From a virus: DNA of 34,508 bases. The stretch's first letter is position 1. Each line of letters opens with the position of its first letter. This document shows, piece after piece, positions 1-8,962 of the stretch. The notes under the pieces are model-generated. The model was given only the letters and a program-made list of their open reading frames with translations. It was not told the DNA's origin and did no database searches. The stretch covers positions 1 to 34,508 of the IMG/VR virus record IMGVR_UViG_3300021479_000049; one strand, 5' to 3'. Position numbers and translations under genes: made by a program.

Positions 1-3000
1 CTCCAGCGAGTAGTACAATACAACCGCCGGTTGCACAACCAACCCCCACCCCCTCAAAAATCGCCTCAGAGGCCCCTAGGACGGCCGATACAACCGGGCC
101 GCTACCACCCTACCAGGAACCCCCAAAAGGGCCGCCTACGTCGCTCCCTGTTGATCCTGAGCGGCCTCCTTCTGTTCCACCCCCAACCCCCTTGACGGCG
201 CAACCCGGTTCTGAGCCGGCCCCTGCGCCCCCTGTTCGTACACCTTCTGTTCCTGTTTCACCCCAACCTACAGCGGCTATTCCTGAAAATCCGAAAACCC
301 TTCAAATACAAGAAGAAGCACTAGCCCAAGGAAAGAAGGAAGTTGTCTTTTATCCGCAGGGAGAGGGTTACTCTCAGAGTGGCACCAAAGCCCTTCGTGA
401 CCAACCTAACGTTAGTGTGATCAAATGGCACAATAAAGACGTCGCTGTTTTTAGGACTGACGGTCCAAACAATCTTACATCCTCTTCCCTTCGTTCTGCC
501 GTAAAAGAAGGTAAACTCAATGAGCTACTTGGTCTTGGCGACACGACACGCGAAGAAGCGAGCGCACGGGCTGCTGCTGGTGAGACTCCTGCGGCAGTGG
601 TCGAGCGCACTCCCGAGGGAACGGAGGCCCGTGCTGCTGCTGGGACTACGGAGACTGCGCCTGCTCAGACAGCAACGATGGAGGCAACGAAACTCGCTCC
701 TGAAAATAAGATAAGTATCGAGCGACCGGTAGATGTTATCAAAGAAAGGCTTGCAGCGCGAGCGCCTAGAATTTTACAGGATATAAGCAAACCAAGAGAG
801 CCTGCTGCACCTGTCTTTAAAGCAACTCAAGAAGAAGTTACTCCGGGAGTTAAACATCGCACTATAGCTGAGAAGGCACAAATTGCAAGGAGCAATTTCA
901 CTGCTAACAGAATAGTTTTATTGAACAAACCTATGCAACGTGAAGATTTATCAGATATTTATAAACGTGCAGGACGTATGGTTGAACAAGCCAAAGCGCG
1001 TGATATAACTATACCTAAAGAGTTAGGCGCGCACCACTCAGCCGGTATGGCGATTTTAAGTGAGGCACGAACACTTATTAGTAATAAAGAACCGTCACCA
1101 GATGCCTATGCGAGGTTCTTAGACCGTGAAGCACTCTTTCGTGCCGGGAAGAAAGATGAAGCACTTGGTATTCGTAAAGCTGAAGGAGCGGCAGAACTCG
1201 GCGGAACCGAGACACCTGATATCCCTGTAGAGACTACTCCTGAGAGTGAACTTATTGCGAAGCAAGAAAATGAACCACCTAAAAAATTCGAAGTCGTCAA
1301 GCTAAAACGCAGAACACCTGATAAGCTAAAAGCTCTACAAGAACAACTGGATGCACGCGCAGAAAAACCCTCTCCCACTGCCGCTATGCTTGAAGCAGGT
1401 AATTACGATAAAGGGCATATACGTCTTGAGGGAGAAAACATAAGCGTTGAAACTGGTAAAGGCGAAGTCCGTGAACCCTACGACGTGAAAGTGAAAGCCC
1501 ACTATGGGTACATTCGCGGCACGGTGGGGAAGGATGGCGACCACATTGATACGTATATTGGTCCCAAGGGTGAAACTGGTAAAATATTCGTGATGAACCA
1601 GCTTACTCCCGGAGTAGGTTCGTTTGACGAGCATAAAGTGTTTATGGGGTTCGATTCCAAGCGTGCAGCGTTAGACGCTTACGAGAAGTCATTTGACGAC
1701 AAGAGCGCGTGGAAGCGTGAAGGTGGGATTGTCGAGTTAAATAAAAACCAATTTAAAGATTGGCTAGAGAACGGTGATCATTCACAGCCAATCAATGAAG
1801 GATTAGAGGGTGAACACCCCGGACAAAAATTTGAGACGATGGACCTTGCTGGTAAAGCACAAACTAGGGAGTATAACCACCGAAGTAATGTTAATGAGAT
1901 GTTAGGTATGTTAGACTTGGGCAGATGGTCCCCAAGTTTGCGTCCTCTTATACGCAACTTAGCTGATAAGTTTAAATCGCTTATTGGTGACATGCCTGTT
2001 TATTTATTGTCTAACGACGAGATGAAAAAACTAAACCCTGCAAGTGATCGCACTTTTGCTGGGGCTTACGTTACAACACACAATCATATTTATTTAAACG
2101 ATGATATTTTAAATGATCCTCGCTATAATGCGTCTCATACAATAATGCATGAAATACTTCATGCTGTTACTATTCATGCACTTAACAACGACAAAGGACT
2201 AAGCGATCTAGCTTTGCGGTTGTACGCAGAAGTTAAAAACGAACTCGGTGACAGCATACCACAAGGTTTAGGTTATGGACTAACTAACTCTAAAGAGTTA
2301 ATGACAGAGCTTTTAACTAATCCCAAATTACAAGATTGGTTAAAACATATACCTATATCACCTGAACTCGCTAAAGACCTGGGTATGCCACGATGGCGTA
2401 AGGCGACAATGTTCCAAGGGGCACTTGATTGGTTTAGAAAGTTACTAGGGTACGGTCCACGGGATTACTCTTATATCGAGGCTGCGTTGAGCATTGGCGA
2501 GAAAGCCATGTTCGCGAAAGACCCAACCAGTGAATACTCTTATAGGTTAAGGGCTTCTCAGGTATCTAATAACGAGCTAGGCGAAGGCCCGGTTCATGCA
2601 ATGCTGTCTCCAGAGGCGGCAGGAGAAAAGTTCAAACAGGCTGGTAAGGATATACAAGAGGGTCTAAAGGGATTTGGTACTGGGCGTGAAGCTCCGGCTA
2701 TGCGAGCTACAAGAATTTATTTACAACAAAAACTCATGGCTCCTGATGAGTGGATGAGGCGCATCGAGAGCGCTTTCTCTCTGCCGGAAAATAATTCGTT
2801 CAGAAGATATATTAACTCTATGTCGTCCAAAGATGCTGAAGTCAAAAAAGAGCTTAAACTCTCAGATGGGGTTATGAAACATTACACCCAACTGAGTAAT
2901 GATGACCCAGAAGAATTTCAAAAACTAGAGGACGTACTATTAAGTTCTTCGCAACATGGCGTACATCCTGATGACCCATTAGGCGTGGGCCGTAATAAAC

Positions 3001-5732
3001 ATATTAAAGTGAACAAAACAAACCCTGAAAACTCTAACCAAGAATACAAAGACGCCATACATAACCACGCTGACGATGCTCTTAAATACAGCGCGTTAAC
3101 TCCTGAGAGTAAAGAACTGTTTGGTGATGTCCGTGATGAAATGTCGCGTGAACACAAGGTAGCTCTTGACGAGGGACGCAAAGCTATAACAAACTCAATA
3201 GAGAAAGAACTACGCACGGGTGACTACCAAGCAGACTACAAAACCGCGGTGCAGAAAGTTATTGACAAAGAAGAACTCGATCACGACGAACAAAAACTTG
3301 TAGAGGGAGACAAGAATGTTGCCCAAATTCGTAACTATGATCGAACCTCTAGACAGGCACTCAAAGGACCGTACTTCCCAACGCGGCAAGAGGGAACTCA
3401 CGTTGTTGAGGGTGAACACGACTATAAAATACCCGATGGAGCTAGTCGTGATCCCGATAATCCGAACAAAATAATCTTTAAAACTCGCAAAGAAGCATGG
3501 GACTTTACTCCCAAGACTAAAGATGGTGACGCGCTTGCTACTGATATGAGCAAGAAATATTACTGGCCCCAGCAAGACGGGTCCAAAAAATACACTTCGA
3601 GCGAAGACGTGCGGGCTACACCTGACTGGCGTGGCAAGACAACCCCGGAAGAAGAGTATCATGTTGACGTGAACAATAAACACTATGAGTTTGCTGACAG
3701 TGTACGCGAGGGCGAGAAATACCGTAAAGCCATGCAGGATGCTGGTGTCACAAATGTTTCTCAGGTTCTGCCGCGTAAAGAGAATGTCACGTACGGTCCT
3801 AACGCGCTGAATGTTAAATCGATGCTCGATCATGTCGATAAAATGGCGCAACTATCAGGAAGTGAAAAAGAAGCAAGCAAAGACGCAATCAGGTATGCAG
3901 CGATAGCAGGGCAACGTGGTAACTCTATTAATAAAAACTATCTTAGACGGTATGGTGCTCAGTCTAATCTTGATAGCGTGCGTACTCTTGATATGCGCCG
4001 CCGTGCTAATGCTAGCTTTGTGGCTATGGCTCGACATAGGCCAGACATTGATGAAGCTCTTGAACACATGCAGAAATTTGCTGACGATAATAAGCAACAC
4101 GACGATGCGGGAGAATTACAAGCAGGAGTGAATATTTTTAAAAACCGTGCAGACAATTATCAAAACGATACTATGAACAACATGAAGACTTCTAAGTTTT
4201 GGAATAGCGTATCTACGTTTGCTACTTTAAAATACTTGTTAAGCCCTGCGTTCTTGTTGCGCCACCAAATACATGTGCCTTTGTTCGTGCTTCCCAAGTT
4301 GGCTCAACATATTGGCTGGTGGCCAGCTTTGCGGCAGACGATGAGAATATATAAAGACATGGCAGGGGGATGGCCAGTTATTACTCGCGGAGTAAAGTCA
4401 GGTCTTAAGACTATTTGGGACTATGATAAAGATCCTACCGACTTTATTGACGCTCTTAAACAAGAACGTATGAAGCGTGGTGGGTCTGCTGAAGAAATGA
4501 AGATGATTGATCAATTGTCACAGTGGGATTTGTTACACCATACAGGCATTGACTTTGAGAACGCTTACAGGAGCCAAGGTGCCCTTGGTAAATTCCAACG
4601 TGGCGCTCGTAACATGGCACAAGAGATCATTGGCAGCGCCGACGGTGTGTCAAGGTTTAACTCTAGTCTGATGTTCTATCGCGCCGCTCGCGATACACTT
4701 GGTATGGACCACGACAAAGCTACACAGTTTACGGCTGACCGTATCAGGGAAACCCAAGGGCAGTTCTCCAGCTTTAATCGTTTAGAGGTTATGCGTAACC
4801 CCGCCGTTCGTGCCGCTATGCAATTTAAGAGTTTCCCGTTGTTGGTACTTAAAACTATCACCAAGGCAATGTATAACTCTTTAAGGTATGGTGCATCTGC
4901 TGAAGAACGCTGGCAAGGAGTTAAAACATTAGGTGGTATCACCGCTGCTTCTATGGCGATATCAGGGGTATCAGGTGCGATGCCAGAGCCTATAGAAGAC
5001 CTGATTGACGTAACAGGGTTACTTGGGCTCACCGACAACTGGCCTCAACTCGAAGACAAACTTCGTACCTCGGCGGCAGAGCAAATGTCGCCGGAGGGTG
5101 CTAACATTCTTATGAATGGTCTGGGTGGAGCTTTGGGGATTGATCTGCATCATGTGGGCGGTATTAGCGATATGACGGGGCTGCCTTATATACTCTCAAG
5201 TCGTAAACCTACAGACGACATGTATAAGTGGCTAGCAGGAGTGCCAGGAAGTATAATGGGGGACGGCTTCACGGGGATGGGTGATTTGCAGGGTGGCAAC
5301 ATAGAGAACGCCTTACAAATAATGTTGCCCAAGCTAATCACCGACCCAATTAAAGCCTATCAAGAATATACTACGGGAGTAACTACTCAAGCGGGCAAAA
5401 CAATATCGGCTCCAGTGAGTGCCCCTGAAGCACTGTTACGCGCGCTTGGGTTCGTAACCACCACTGAGTCATCGGCGCGACAAGCACGCTATATCACTGG
5501 TGTTGAGCAGGGTGCGCGTCAGGACGCCTCTAAGCAAATCACCCAAATGTGGCAGAGTGGTGACAAGGTGGGTGCGATACAGGCGATGCGGGCATACAAC
5601 GCTCAACATCCTGATCAGCCTATCCGTCCACCCTCTACCAAGCCTGCACGTCCAACGGTGTTAGGGTATCCCGAGACCCCACGTAATCAAGCTGAACTCG
5701 AAGCGAGAGCAAGAGCCTATGGCCTCCAGTAA
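1..5732 (+). CDS. Large polyvalent virion-associated protein (pyrophosphatase-like and zincin domains), 5' end outside window
   Basis: The frame is open from the window edge with no stop, so at least 1,909 residues are visible and the true start lies to the left. The first ~100 residues are a Pro-rich linker. A segment encoded around 1490-1700 (HYGYI...GDHIDTYIG...FDEHKV) resembles the inorganic-pyrophosphatase-like domain of phage polyvalent proteins. A zinc-metallopeptidase motif HEILH is encoded at about 2148-2162. The C-terminal third (about 4190-5000) has hydrophobic helices like the large polyvalent-protein-associated domains. From family knowledge, such proteins are packaged in the virion and enter the host with the DNA. 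Injection and a protease role are inferences. The stop overlaps the start of the next gene. Repeat palindromes lie inside the gene (368, 838, 1603, 4381). Domain names are by eye only. Confidence 0.8.
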   Translation, partial: PASSTIQPPVAQPTPTPSKIASEAPRTADTTGPLPPYQEPPKGPPTSLPVDPERPPSVPPPTPLTAQPGSEPAPAPPVRTPSVPVSPQPTAAIPENPKTLQIQEEALAQGKKEVVFYPQGEGYSQSGTKALRDQPNVSVIKWHNKDVAVFRTDGPNNLTSSSLRSAVKEGKLNELLGLGDTTREEASARAAAGETPAAVVERTPEGTEARAAAGTTETAPAQTATMEATKLAPENKISIERPVDVIKERLAARAPRILQDISKPREPAAPVFKATQEEVTPGVKHRTIAEKAQIARSNFTANRIVLLNKPMQREDLSDIYKRAGRMVEQAKARDITIPKELGAHHSAGMAILSEARTLISNKEPSPDAYARFLDREALFRAGKKDEALGIRKAEGAAELGGTETPDIPVETTPESELIAKQENEPPKKFEVVKLKRRTPDKLKALQEQLDARAEKPSPTAAMLEAGNYDKGHIRLEGENISVETGKGEVREPYDVKVKAHYGYIRGTVGKDGDHIDTYIGPKGETGKIFVMNQLTPGVGSFDEHKVFMGFDSKRAALDAYEKSFDDKSAWKREGGIVELNKNQFKDWLENGDHSQPINEGLEGEHPGQKFETMDLAGKAQTREYNHRSNVNEMLGMLDLGRWSPSLRPLIRNLADKFKSLIGDMPVYLLSNDEMKKLNPASDRTFAGAYVTTHNHIYLNDDILNDPRYNASHTIMHEILHAVTIHALNNDKGLSDLALRLYAEVKNELGDSIPQGLGYGLTNSKELMTELLTNPKLQDWLKHIPISPELAKDLGMPRWRKATMFQGALDWFRKLLGYGPRDYSYIEAALSIGEKAMFAKDPTSEYSYRLRASQVSNNELGEGPVHAMLSPEAAGEKFKQAGKDIQEGLKGFGTGREAPAMRATRIYLQQKLMAPDEWMRRIESAFSLPENNSFRRYINSMSSKDAEVKKELKLSDGVMKHYTQLSNDDPEEFQKLEDVLLSSSQHGVHPDDPLGVGRNKHIKVNKTNPENSNQEYKDAIHNHADDALKYSALTPESKELFGDVRDEMSREHKVALDEGRKAITNSIEKELRTGDYQADYKTAVQKVIDKEELDHDEQKLVEGDKNVAQIRNYDRTSRQALKGPYFPTRQEGTHVVEGEHDYKIPDGASRDPDNPNKIIFKTRKEAWDFTPKTKDGDALATDMSKKYYWPQQDGSKKYTSSEDVRATPDWRGKTTPEEEYHVDVNNKHYEFADSVREGEKYRKAMQDAGVTNVSQVLPRKENVTYGPNALNVKSMLDHVDKMAQLSGSEKEASKDAIRYAAIAGQRGNSINKNYLRRYGAQSNLDSVRTLDMRRRANASFVAMARHRPDIDEALEHMQKFADDNKQHDDAGELQAGVNIFKNRADNYQNDTMNNMKTSKFWNSVSTFATLKYLLSPAFLLRHQIHVPLFVLPKLAQHIGWWPALRQTMRIYKDMAGGWPVITRGVKSGLKTIWDYDKDPTDFIDALKQERMKRGGSAEEMKMIDQLSQWDLLHHTGIDFENAYRSQGALGKFQRGARNMAQEIIGSADGVSRFNSSLMFYRAARDTLGMDHDKATQFTADRIRETQGQFSSFNRLEVMRNPAVRAAMQFKSFPLLVLKTITKAMYNSLRYGASAEERWQGVKTLGGITAASMAISGVSGAMPEPIEDLIDVTGLLGLTDNWPQLEDKLRTSAAEQMSPEGANILMNGLGGALGIDLHHVGGISDMTGLPYILSSRKPTDDMYKWLAGVPGSIMGDGFTGMGDLQGGNIENALQIMLPKLITDPIKAYQEYTTGVTTQAGKTISAPVSAPEALLRALGFVTTTESSARQARYITGVEQGARQDASKQITQMWQSGDKVGAIQAMRAYNAQHPDQPIRPPSTKPARPTVLGYPETPRNQAELEARARAYGLQ

Positions 5733-5985
5733 AAATCCTCCTGAAAAGAGGGATTACAGACATGAGTATGACTCCTACCACGGTAAACCCGAGCAAATCA
5801 AAAAGCGTGCCCAACGCAACGCAGCCCACGCTGCCGTCGAAAAAGCTAGTGGAAAAAATATATCCAGCGACGTTGATCACGGCAGACCAATACGGAAGGG
5901 CGGTTCTAATAGCCCCGGAAATTTACAGGTCACGTCGGTAGCGAAAAATCGTAGCTGGCGTGCTGGCAAGAAAGGATATGACTGA
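5719..5985 (+). CDS. Small HNH-like protein
   Basis: 88 residues, basic, with DVDHGRPIRKGGSNSPGN followed by LQVTSVAKNRS near residues 53-80. The D-H...N...N spacing resembles the core of small HNH endonuclease-fold proteins of phages. The protein is very short and no zinc-binding Cys pairs are visible, so nuclease activity is uncertain and a structural role is possible. The ATG overlaps the last 14 bases of the polyvalent protein gene, and the TGA overlaps the next ATG (TGATG), so the three genes are probably translated in a coupled way. Confidence 0.6.
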   Translation: MASSKNPPEKRDYRHEYDSYHGKPEQIKKRAQRNAAHAAVEKASGKNISSDVDHGRPIRKGGSNSPGNLQVTSVAKNRSWRAGKKGYD

Positions 5986-6131
5986 TGCCTTCTAAGTTAG
6001 TACCCCAGAAGTTTAAAGCTGGCAAACTTCACTCTGGGAGTAAATCTGGGCCAGTGGTTAAAAACCCTAAACAAATGGTTGCGATCATGATGAGTGAACG
6101 CAAAAAGGAACAACAGGGAAGGAAACCCTAA
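5985..6131 (+). CDS. Small basic protein, DUF6496-like
   Basis: 48 residues, MPSKLVPQKFKAGKLHSGSK and so on to GRKP. It resembles the short phage proteins with a K-F-K-x-G-K-L-x-S-G-S-x-x-G-P-x-V-K-N-P-K-Q motif (DUF6496-type, function unknown), a match made from memory. The start overlaps the preceding stop (TGATG) and its own stop overlaps the next start (TAATG), which supports translation. The conserved HSGSK codons form one of the dispersed palindromes (TTCACTCTGGGAGTAA, around 6029-6043). Confidence 0.65.
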   Translation: MPSKLVPQKFKAGKLHSGSKSGPVVKNPKQMVAIMMSERKKEQQGRKP

Positions 6132-6301
6132 TGCCTAAAGGAATGGTATTCTGGCTTGTCTATATCATCTGTCTTGTGCTTTGGCTCGTTGGAGCAGGAG
6201 GCTTGGCAGGTGCTTACGGCCACTACATCGGGGGTGGAGCGGTTGAGTTCATCCTGTTCTTTTTGTTAGGTTGGGGCATCTTCGGGTTCGCCATCACCTG
6301 A
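6131..6301 (+). CDS. Small two-helix membrane protein
   Basis: 56 residues. Two hydrophobic stretches, at about residues 5-29 (MVFWLVYIICLVLWLVGAG) and 38-55 (VEFILFFLLGWGIFGF), are joined by a Gly-rich turn, predicting a small inner-membrane protein. The ATG overlaps the stop of the previous gene. It could be a second holin-like or host-takeover peptide, but nothing shows this. The real lysis pair is more likely further right at 7917-8962. Confidence 0.6.
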   Translation: MPKGMVFWLVYIICLVLWLVGAGGLAGAYGHYIGGGAVEFILFFLLGWGIFGFAIT

Positions 6302-6326
6302 CAGGGTATGTGACAGAATTATGACC

Positions 6327-6355
6327 TTGACAAGTGTTAAGAACTGTGCTAAGGT
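6327..6355 (+). promoter_or_regulatory. Candidate promoter of the Pro-rich / PEP-CTERM cassette
   Basis: TTGACA at 6327-6332, a 17-base spacer, then TAAGGT at 6350-6355. The -35 is perfect but the -10 is weak by the E. coli consensus. The form CTTGAC-N17-CTAAGG is closer to alphaproteobacterial housekeeping promoters. It lies in the 103-base gap before the Pro-rich gene, where the coupled gene string to the left ends. Confidence 0.45.
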
Positions 6356-6404
6356 CTATCTATTGCAAGGGAAATAGTTCTCTTGCATGTCTAGGAGAGA
6401 AGCG

Positions 6405-7067
6405 ATGCCAATGGTAAGAGGCTTCCTGCGCATCATCAAGCGCAGAGACAGATGGGGTCGCCCAGTTGATCCAGATTACGGCATTGACGAGGGTGATTTG
6501 GAAGAAGGTGGTGGAGAAGACGGCGGCGAATATCCTGATCAGGGTCTTCCCGGTCGTCCTCCTGGTTTCTGGGGTGGTGAACGTCCTAGTTTCCCCGGTC
6601 GTCCCGGTCAAGGGTTGCCTCGGCCGCCTCGTCCAACTGATCCCGATTGGGGTCTTGAAGAAGGTGGTGGCATCTGGGGCGGTCCAGGTCGTCCCCCACG
6701 TCCTCCGCATGTATGGCCGCGGCCTCCCGGTGGTGGGCTTCCGGTTGATCCAGGCTGGGGTGTCGGTGGCAGGTGGCCGGAACGGCCCAGTCACGGTTTG
6801 CCAATTTTCCCGTCTATCCCCGGCAAGCCTGACAACTCTCTGCCTCCGGTCGAGGGTGAAGGTCCGCCTCCGACTGATCCGCCTCCGGGCACGATCTGGC
6901 CGCCGTTGCCTCCTGGTGTTCCAGGTGGTAAGGCAATTGCTCTTGTGGCGATTTCCGGCGTCGGTTATCGCTATGTCGTGATCACCATTCCGCCGCCGGC
7001 GCCTGGACAGGGCTTGCCCCCTTCGCGTCCCGGTGAACCGGAAGTCGATCCTACGCGTCGGCGTTAA
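6405..7067 (+). CDS. Pro/Gly-rich acidic-linker protein of unknown function
   Basis: I chose the ATG at 6405 because AGGAG (6393-6397) lies 7 bases upstream. An ATG at 6387 in the same frame would sit before that site. The product is 220 residues: a short basic start (MPMVRGFLRIIKRRDRWGR), then a long region of Pro, Gly, Trp and Asp/Glu in loose repeats (P-x-D-P-D-W/Y-G-x-E-E-G, G-R-P-P-R-P), then a more hydrophobic patch near residue 180 (KAIALVAISGVGYRYVVITI) and a Pro-rich tail. It looks largely unfolded. It shares a cassette with the PEP-CTERM-like gene. No function is recognised. Confidence 0.7.
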   Translation: MPMVRGFLRIIKRRDRWGRPVDPDYGIDEGDLEEGGGEDGGEYPDQGLPGRPPGFWGGERPSFPGRPGQGLPRPPRPTDPDWGLEEGGGIWGGPGRPPRPPHVWPRPPGGGLPVDPGWGVGGRWPERPSHGLPIFPSIPGKPDNSLPPVEGEGPPPTDPPPGTIWPPLPPGVPGGKAIALVAISGVGYRYVVITIPPPAPGQGLPPSRPGEPEVDPTRRR

Positions 7068-7087
7068 GTTACTCTCAGAGTAAAGAG

Positions 7088-7106
7088 CGGGGGGATCGTC
7101 CCCCCG
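7088..7106. terminator. GC-rich hairpin between the Pro-rich and PEP-CTERM genes
   Basis: CGGGGGGA-TCG-TCCCCCCG gives an 8-bp stem 20 bases after the stop of the Pro-rich gene. The following bases (TTCATCTC) are a poor U-tract, so it may attenuate rather than stop transcription, or protect the 3' end. A dispersed palindrome (7069-7083) precedes it directly. Confidence 0.5.
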
Positions 7107-7132
7107 TTCATCTCAAAAATGGAGCTAGTCAC

Positions 7133-7864
7133 ATGAAGAGATTTCTATTGGGTGCAGTTGCCCTTGCAAGTATGGTCACACCCGCCCTCGCTACACTACA
7201 GCTTTCAATCACCGACGGAACATCAACCTTCTCCTGCCGCGATGGTCAGCTTGGTTGTGATCTCAGCGGTGGGGCTAATAACTTGTTGGTGGTTGACACC
7301 ACACTCGATGGGTTCTTTGTGCAGGTCACATTGGCCCAATCGACGTTTGGCACTCACAACGTCCTGCAATTGTCTTCTGCTAATATCGAGAATAACGGCA
7401 GTGCGACGGGGACAATTAGCTTTGTCGCCAGTGACACTAACTTTCATGCCCCTGTCAACAATATCGAGGAAAGCGGATCACTAACGTTTAACAACAGTGT
7501 CGGTTCAGGCCCGTCAAGTGTTAGTTTTTTTGCTGACCATGCGAATGGACAGGGTGCAAACCCACTGAACACACCGGGGTCATTGCTCGACACATTCAGC
7601 GATACGCCGGTAACTAACCCCGACTCATTTTCTGGCACTCACCTGTCGTCGTTTGTTTCTGGTTCGCCGTTCAGCATGACAGAGAGCGCTTCACTTAACC
7701 TGATCGCTGGTGGGAGTGTTACTGGTTTCGACCAGTCAATGACGGCTTCGGTTGTACCCGAGACGTCTACGTGGGTGATGATGTTGCTGGGCTTTGTCGG
7801 CTTAGGGTTTGCAGGAATGCGGAGAACCCCCGTTCGCTTCCTCGACCGCACCCAACTAGGCTGA
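7133..7864 (+). CDS. Secreted PEP-CTERM-like sorting-domain protein
   Basis: 243 residues. A signal peptide (MKRFLLGAVALASMVTPALA) is followed by a beta-rich, Ser/Thr/Asn/Gly-rich domain starting LQLSITDG and containing two Cys (FSC...GC). At residues 208-231 there is a sorting-tail-like segment: VPETSTWVMMLLGFVGLGFAGMRR, i.e. a P-E-x motif, a hydrophobic helix and an Arg pair. This matches the PEPxxWA-CTERM pattern of alphaproteobacteria except PET for PEP, and about 12 residues follow the Arg pair. Such proteins are normally processed by a host exosortase and sent to the envelope or matrix. GGAG lies 8 bases before the ATG. The gene is bracketed by hairpins, as expected for a host-derived moron. 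Confidence 0.75.
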   Translation: MKRFLLGAVALASMVTPALATLQLSITDGTSTFSCRDGQLGCDLSGGANNLLVVDTTLDGFFVQVTLAQSTFGTHNVLQLSSANIENNGSATGTISFVASDTNFHAPVNNIEESGSLTFNNSVGSGPSSVSFFADHANGQGANPLNTPGSLLDTFSDTPVTNPDSFSGTHLSSFVSGSPFSMTESASLNLIAGGSVTGFDQSMTASVVPETSTWVMMLLGFVGLGFAGMRRTPVRFLDRTQLG

Positions 7865-7873
7865 CAACAGTGG

Positions 7874-7908
7874 CGGGGAGCCTTTTGGCCGCAACCTTTG
7901 GCTCCCCG
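7874..7908. terminator. Hairpin after the PEP-CTERM-like gene
   Basis: CGGGGAGCC (7874-7882) and GGCTCCCCG (7900-7908) form a perfect 9-bp stem with a 17-base loop, 10 bases after the stop codon. It is followed by TTACCTTTAT, a weak U-rich run, so a terminator reading rightward is likely. Confidence 0.55.
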
Positions 7909-7916
7909 TTACCTTT

Positions 7917-8660
7917 ATGAACGAACATCAAAAAGCAGCACTGGTCTTACAGTTAAGTTTACTCTTAGAGTATAATGAAATAGACGCGTATTTATCGACA
8001 CTTAAACGCATTGCAGAAATACAAGCATTCAGTGCTACTCGCGGAGTAATGAATTGGGATGACGCTATACGATGGACAACAGTTGTAGAAGCCATAGGTA
8101 AAATAGAAAGGGAGATAGAAATGACAGTCCACACACCTGAGGAATGGCGAGTTATACTTGGTAAGATAGCACCTCACGGTAAGCCGTGGATATTAGACGG
8201 TTTTGCCGATGCTTTGCCTGGTATCTGCGAGAAGTTCGATATCACTACGAAAAATCGCCAGTCACATTTTATTGCTCAATGCGCTCATGAGTGCGACCAC
8301 TTTAAGACTACTCAAGAGTATGCGAGCGGGCAAGCCTACGAAGGACGCAAAGACCTTGGTAACACACATAGTGGAGACGGTAAGCGTTATAAGGGGCGCG
8401 GGCTTATCCAGCTTACAGGTCGGTTTAACTACGCCACGGCAGGGAAAGCTTTGGGACGAGACTTCATCAACGACCCAGAATTGGTGGAACGATTCCCCGC
8501 CGCTGCCGACGTATCAGCGTGGTACTGGGACACGCATAAACTTAATCACCATGCAGACAATGACGATGTTCGTGCCGTCACAAAAGCAATCAACGGTGGT
8601 TACAATGGCCTTGACAGCCGCATGGCCTACCTCGCAACGGCGAAAAGTGTAATTGCATAA
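7917..8660 (+). CDS. Endolysin, glycoside hydrolase family 19 (chitinase/lysozyme-like)
   Basis: The C-terminal ~180 residues carry the GH19 pattern: HFIAQCAHECDHFKTTQEY with probable catalytic Glu125 and Glu134, KRYKGRGLIQLTGRFNY, and VRAVTKAINGG. It would cut peptidoglycan glycan strands at lysis. No signal peptide is seen, so a holin is needed for export. The frame starts at 7917, but that ATG has no ribosome site and lies 8 bases after a hairpin. ATG 8121 (residue 69) has GGGAGA just upstream and would give a standard 179-residue endolysin. The first 68 residues are helical and contain two dispersed palindromes (7958-7974, 8035-8049). Start choice is uncertain. Confidence 0.85.
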   Translation: MNEHQKAALVLQLSLLLEYNEIDAYLSTLKRIAEIQAFSATRGVMNWDDAIRWTTVVEAIGKIEREIEMTVHTPEEWRVILGKIAPHGKPWILDGFADALPGICEKFDITTKNRQSHFIAQCAHECDHFKTTQEYASGQAYEGRKDLGNTHSGDGKRYKGRGLIQLTGRFNYATAGKALGRDFINDPELVERFPAAADVSAWYWDTHKLNHHADNDDVRAVTKAINGGYNGLDSRMAYLATAKSVIA

Positions 8661-8962
8661 TGGACCTCACTAACGTACCCAGACCCCCTATCCCGAAAAT
8701 AATGGACTACCCTGGCGCGGTTACGGTGGGGTTTGTTGTTATATTTGCTACTATAATGTTATTTGTTACCAATCGTTTCGACAGCACAGGTGGCACCTTA
8801 ACGATATCGTTGATTGTGGTGCTGGCGTTTGTTGCCGTTGTAGCGTTCTCTTTGATATTCGCTATCCCGGCAGACGACGAGGTTACTCCCGGAGTAGTAG
8901 GTGGCCTCGTCGCCGCTTTCGGTGCAGTGGTTGCTTACTGGTTAGGCAAGGCCAAAGGCTGA
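8660..8962 (+). CDS. Holin-like three-helix membrane protein
   Basis: 100 residues with three hydrophobic stretches: about 20-36 (AVTVGFVVIFATIMLFV), 48-69 (TISLIVVLAFVAVVAFSLIFAI) and 76-95 (VTPGVVGGLVAAFGAVVAYW), ending in the charged tail GKAKG. The ATG overlaps the endolysin stop (TAATG). Position and topology fit a holin that opens the inner membrane for the endolysin. No sequence family is recognised. Its 3' end overlaps the opposing gene at 8935-9267 by 28 bases. Confidence 0.65.
   Translation: MDLTNVPRPPIPKIMDYPGAVTVGFVVIFATIMLFVTNRFDSTGGTLTISLIVVLAFVAVVAFSLIFAIPADDEVTPGVVGGLVAAFGAVVAYWLGKAKG

Noticed and set aside
21-33. CAACCGCCGGTTG as a further CAACC-type operator
   Set aside because: It lies in a Pro-rich coding stretch where CCN codons make it likely by chance, and there is no -35/-10 nearby.
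3210-3851. 213-residue antisense frame within the polyvalent gene
   Set aside because: It is the mirror of a well-supported coding frame and has no start signal.
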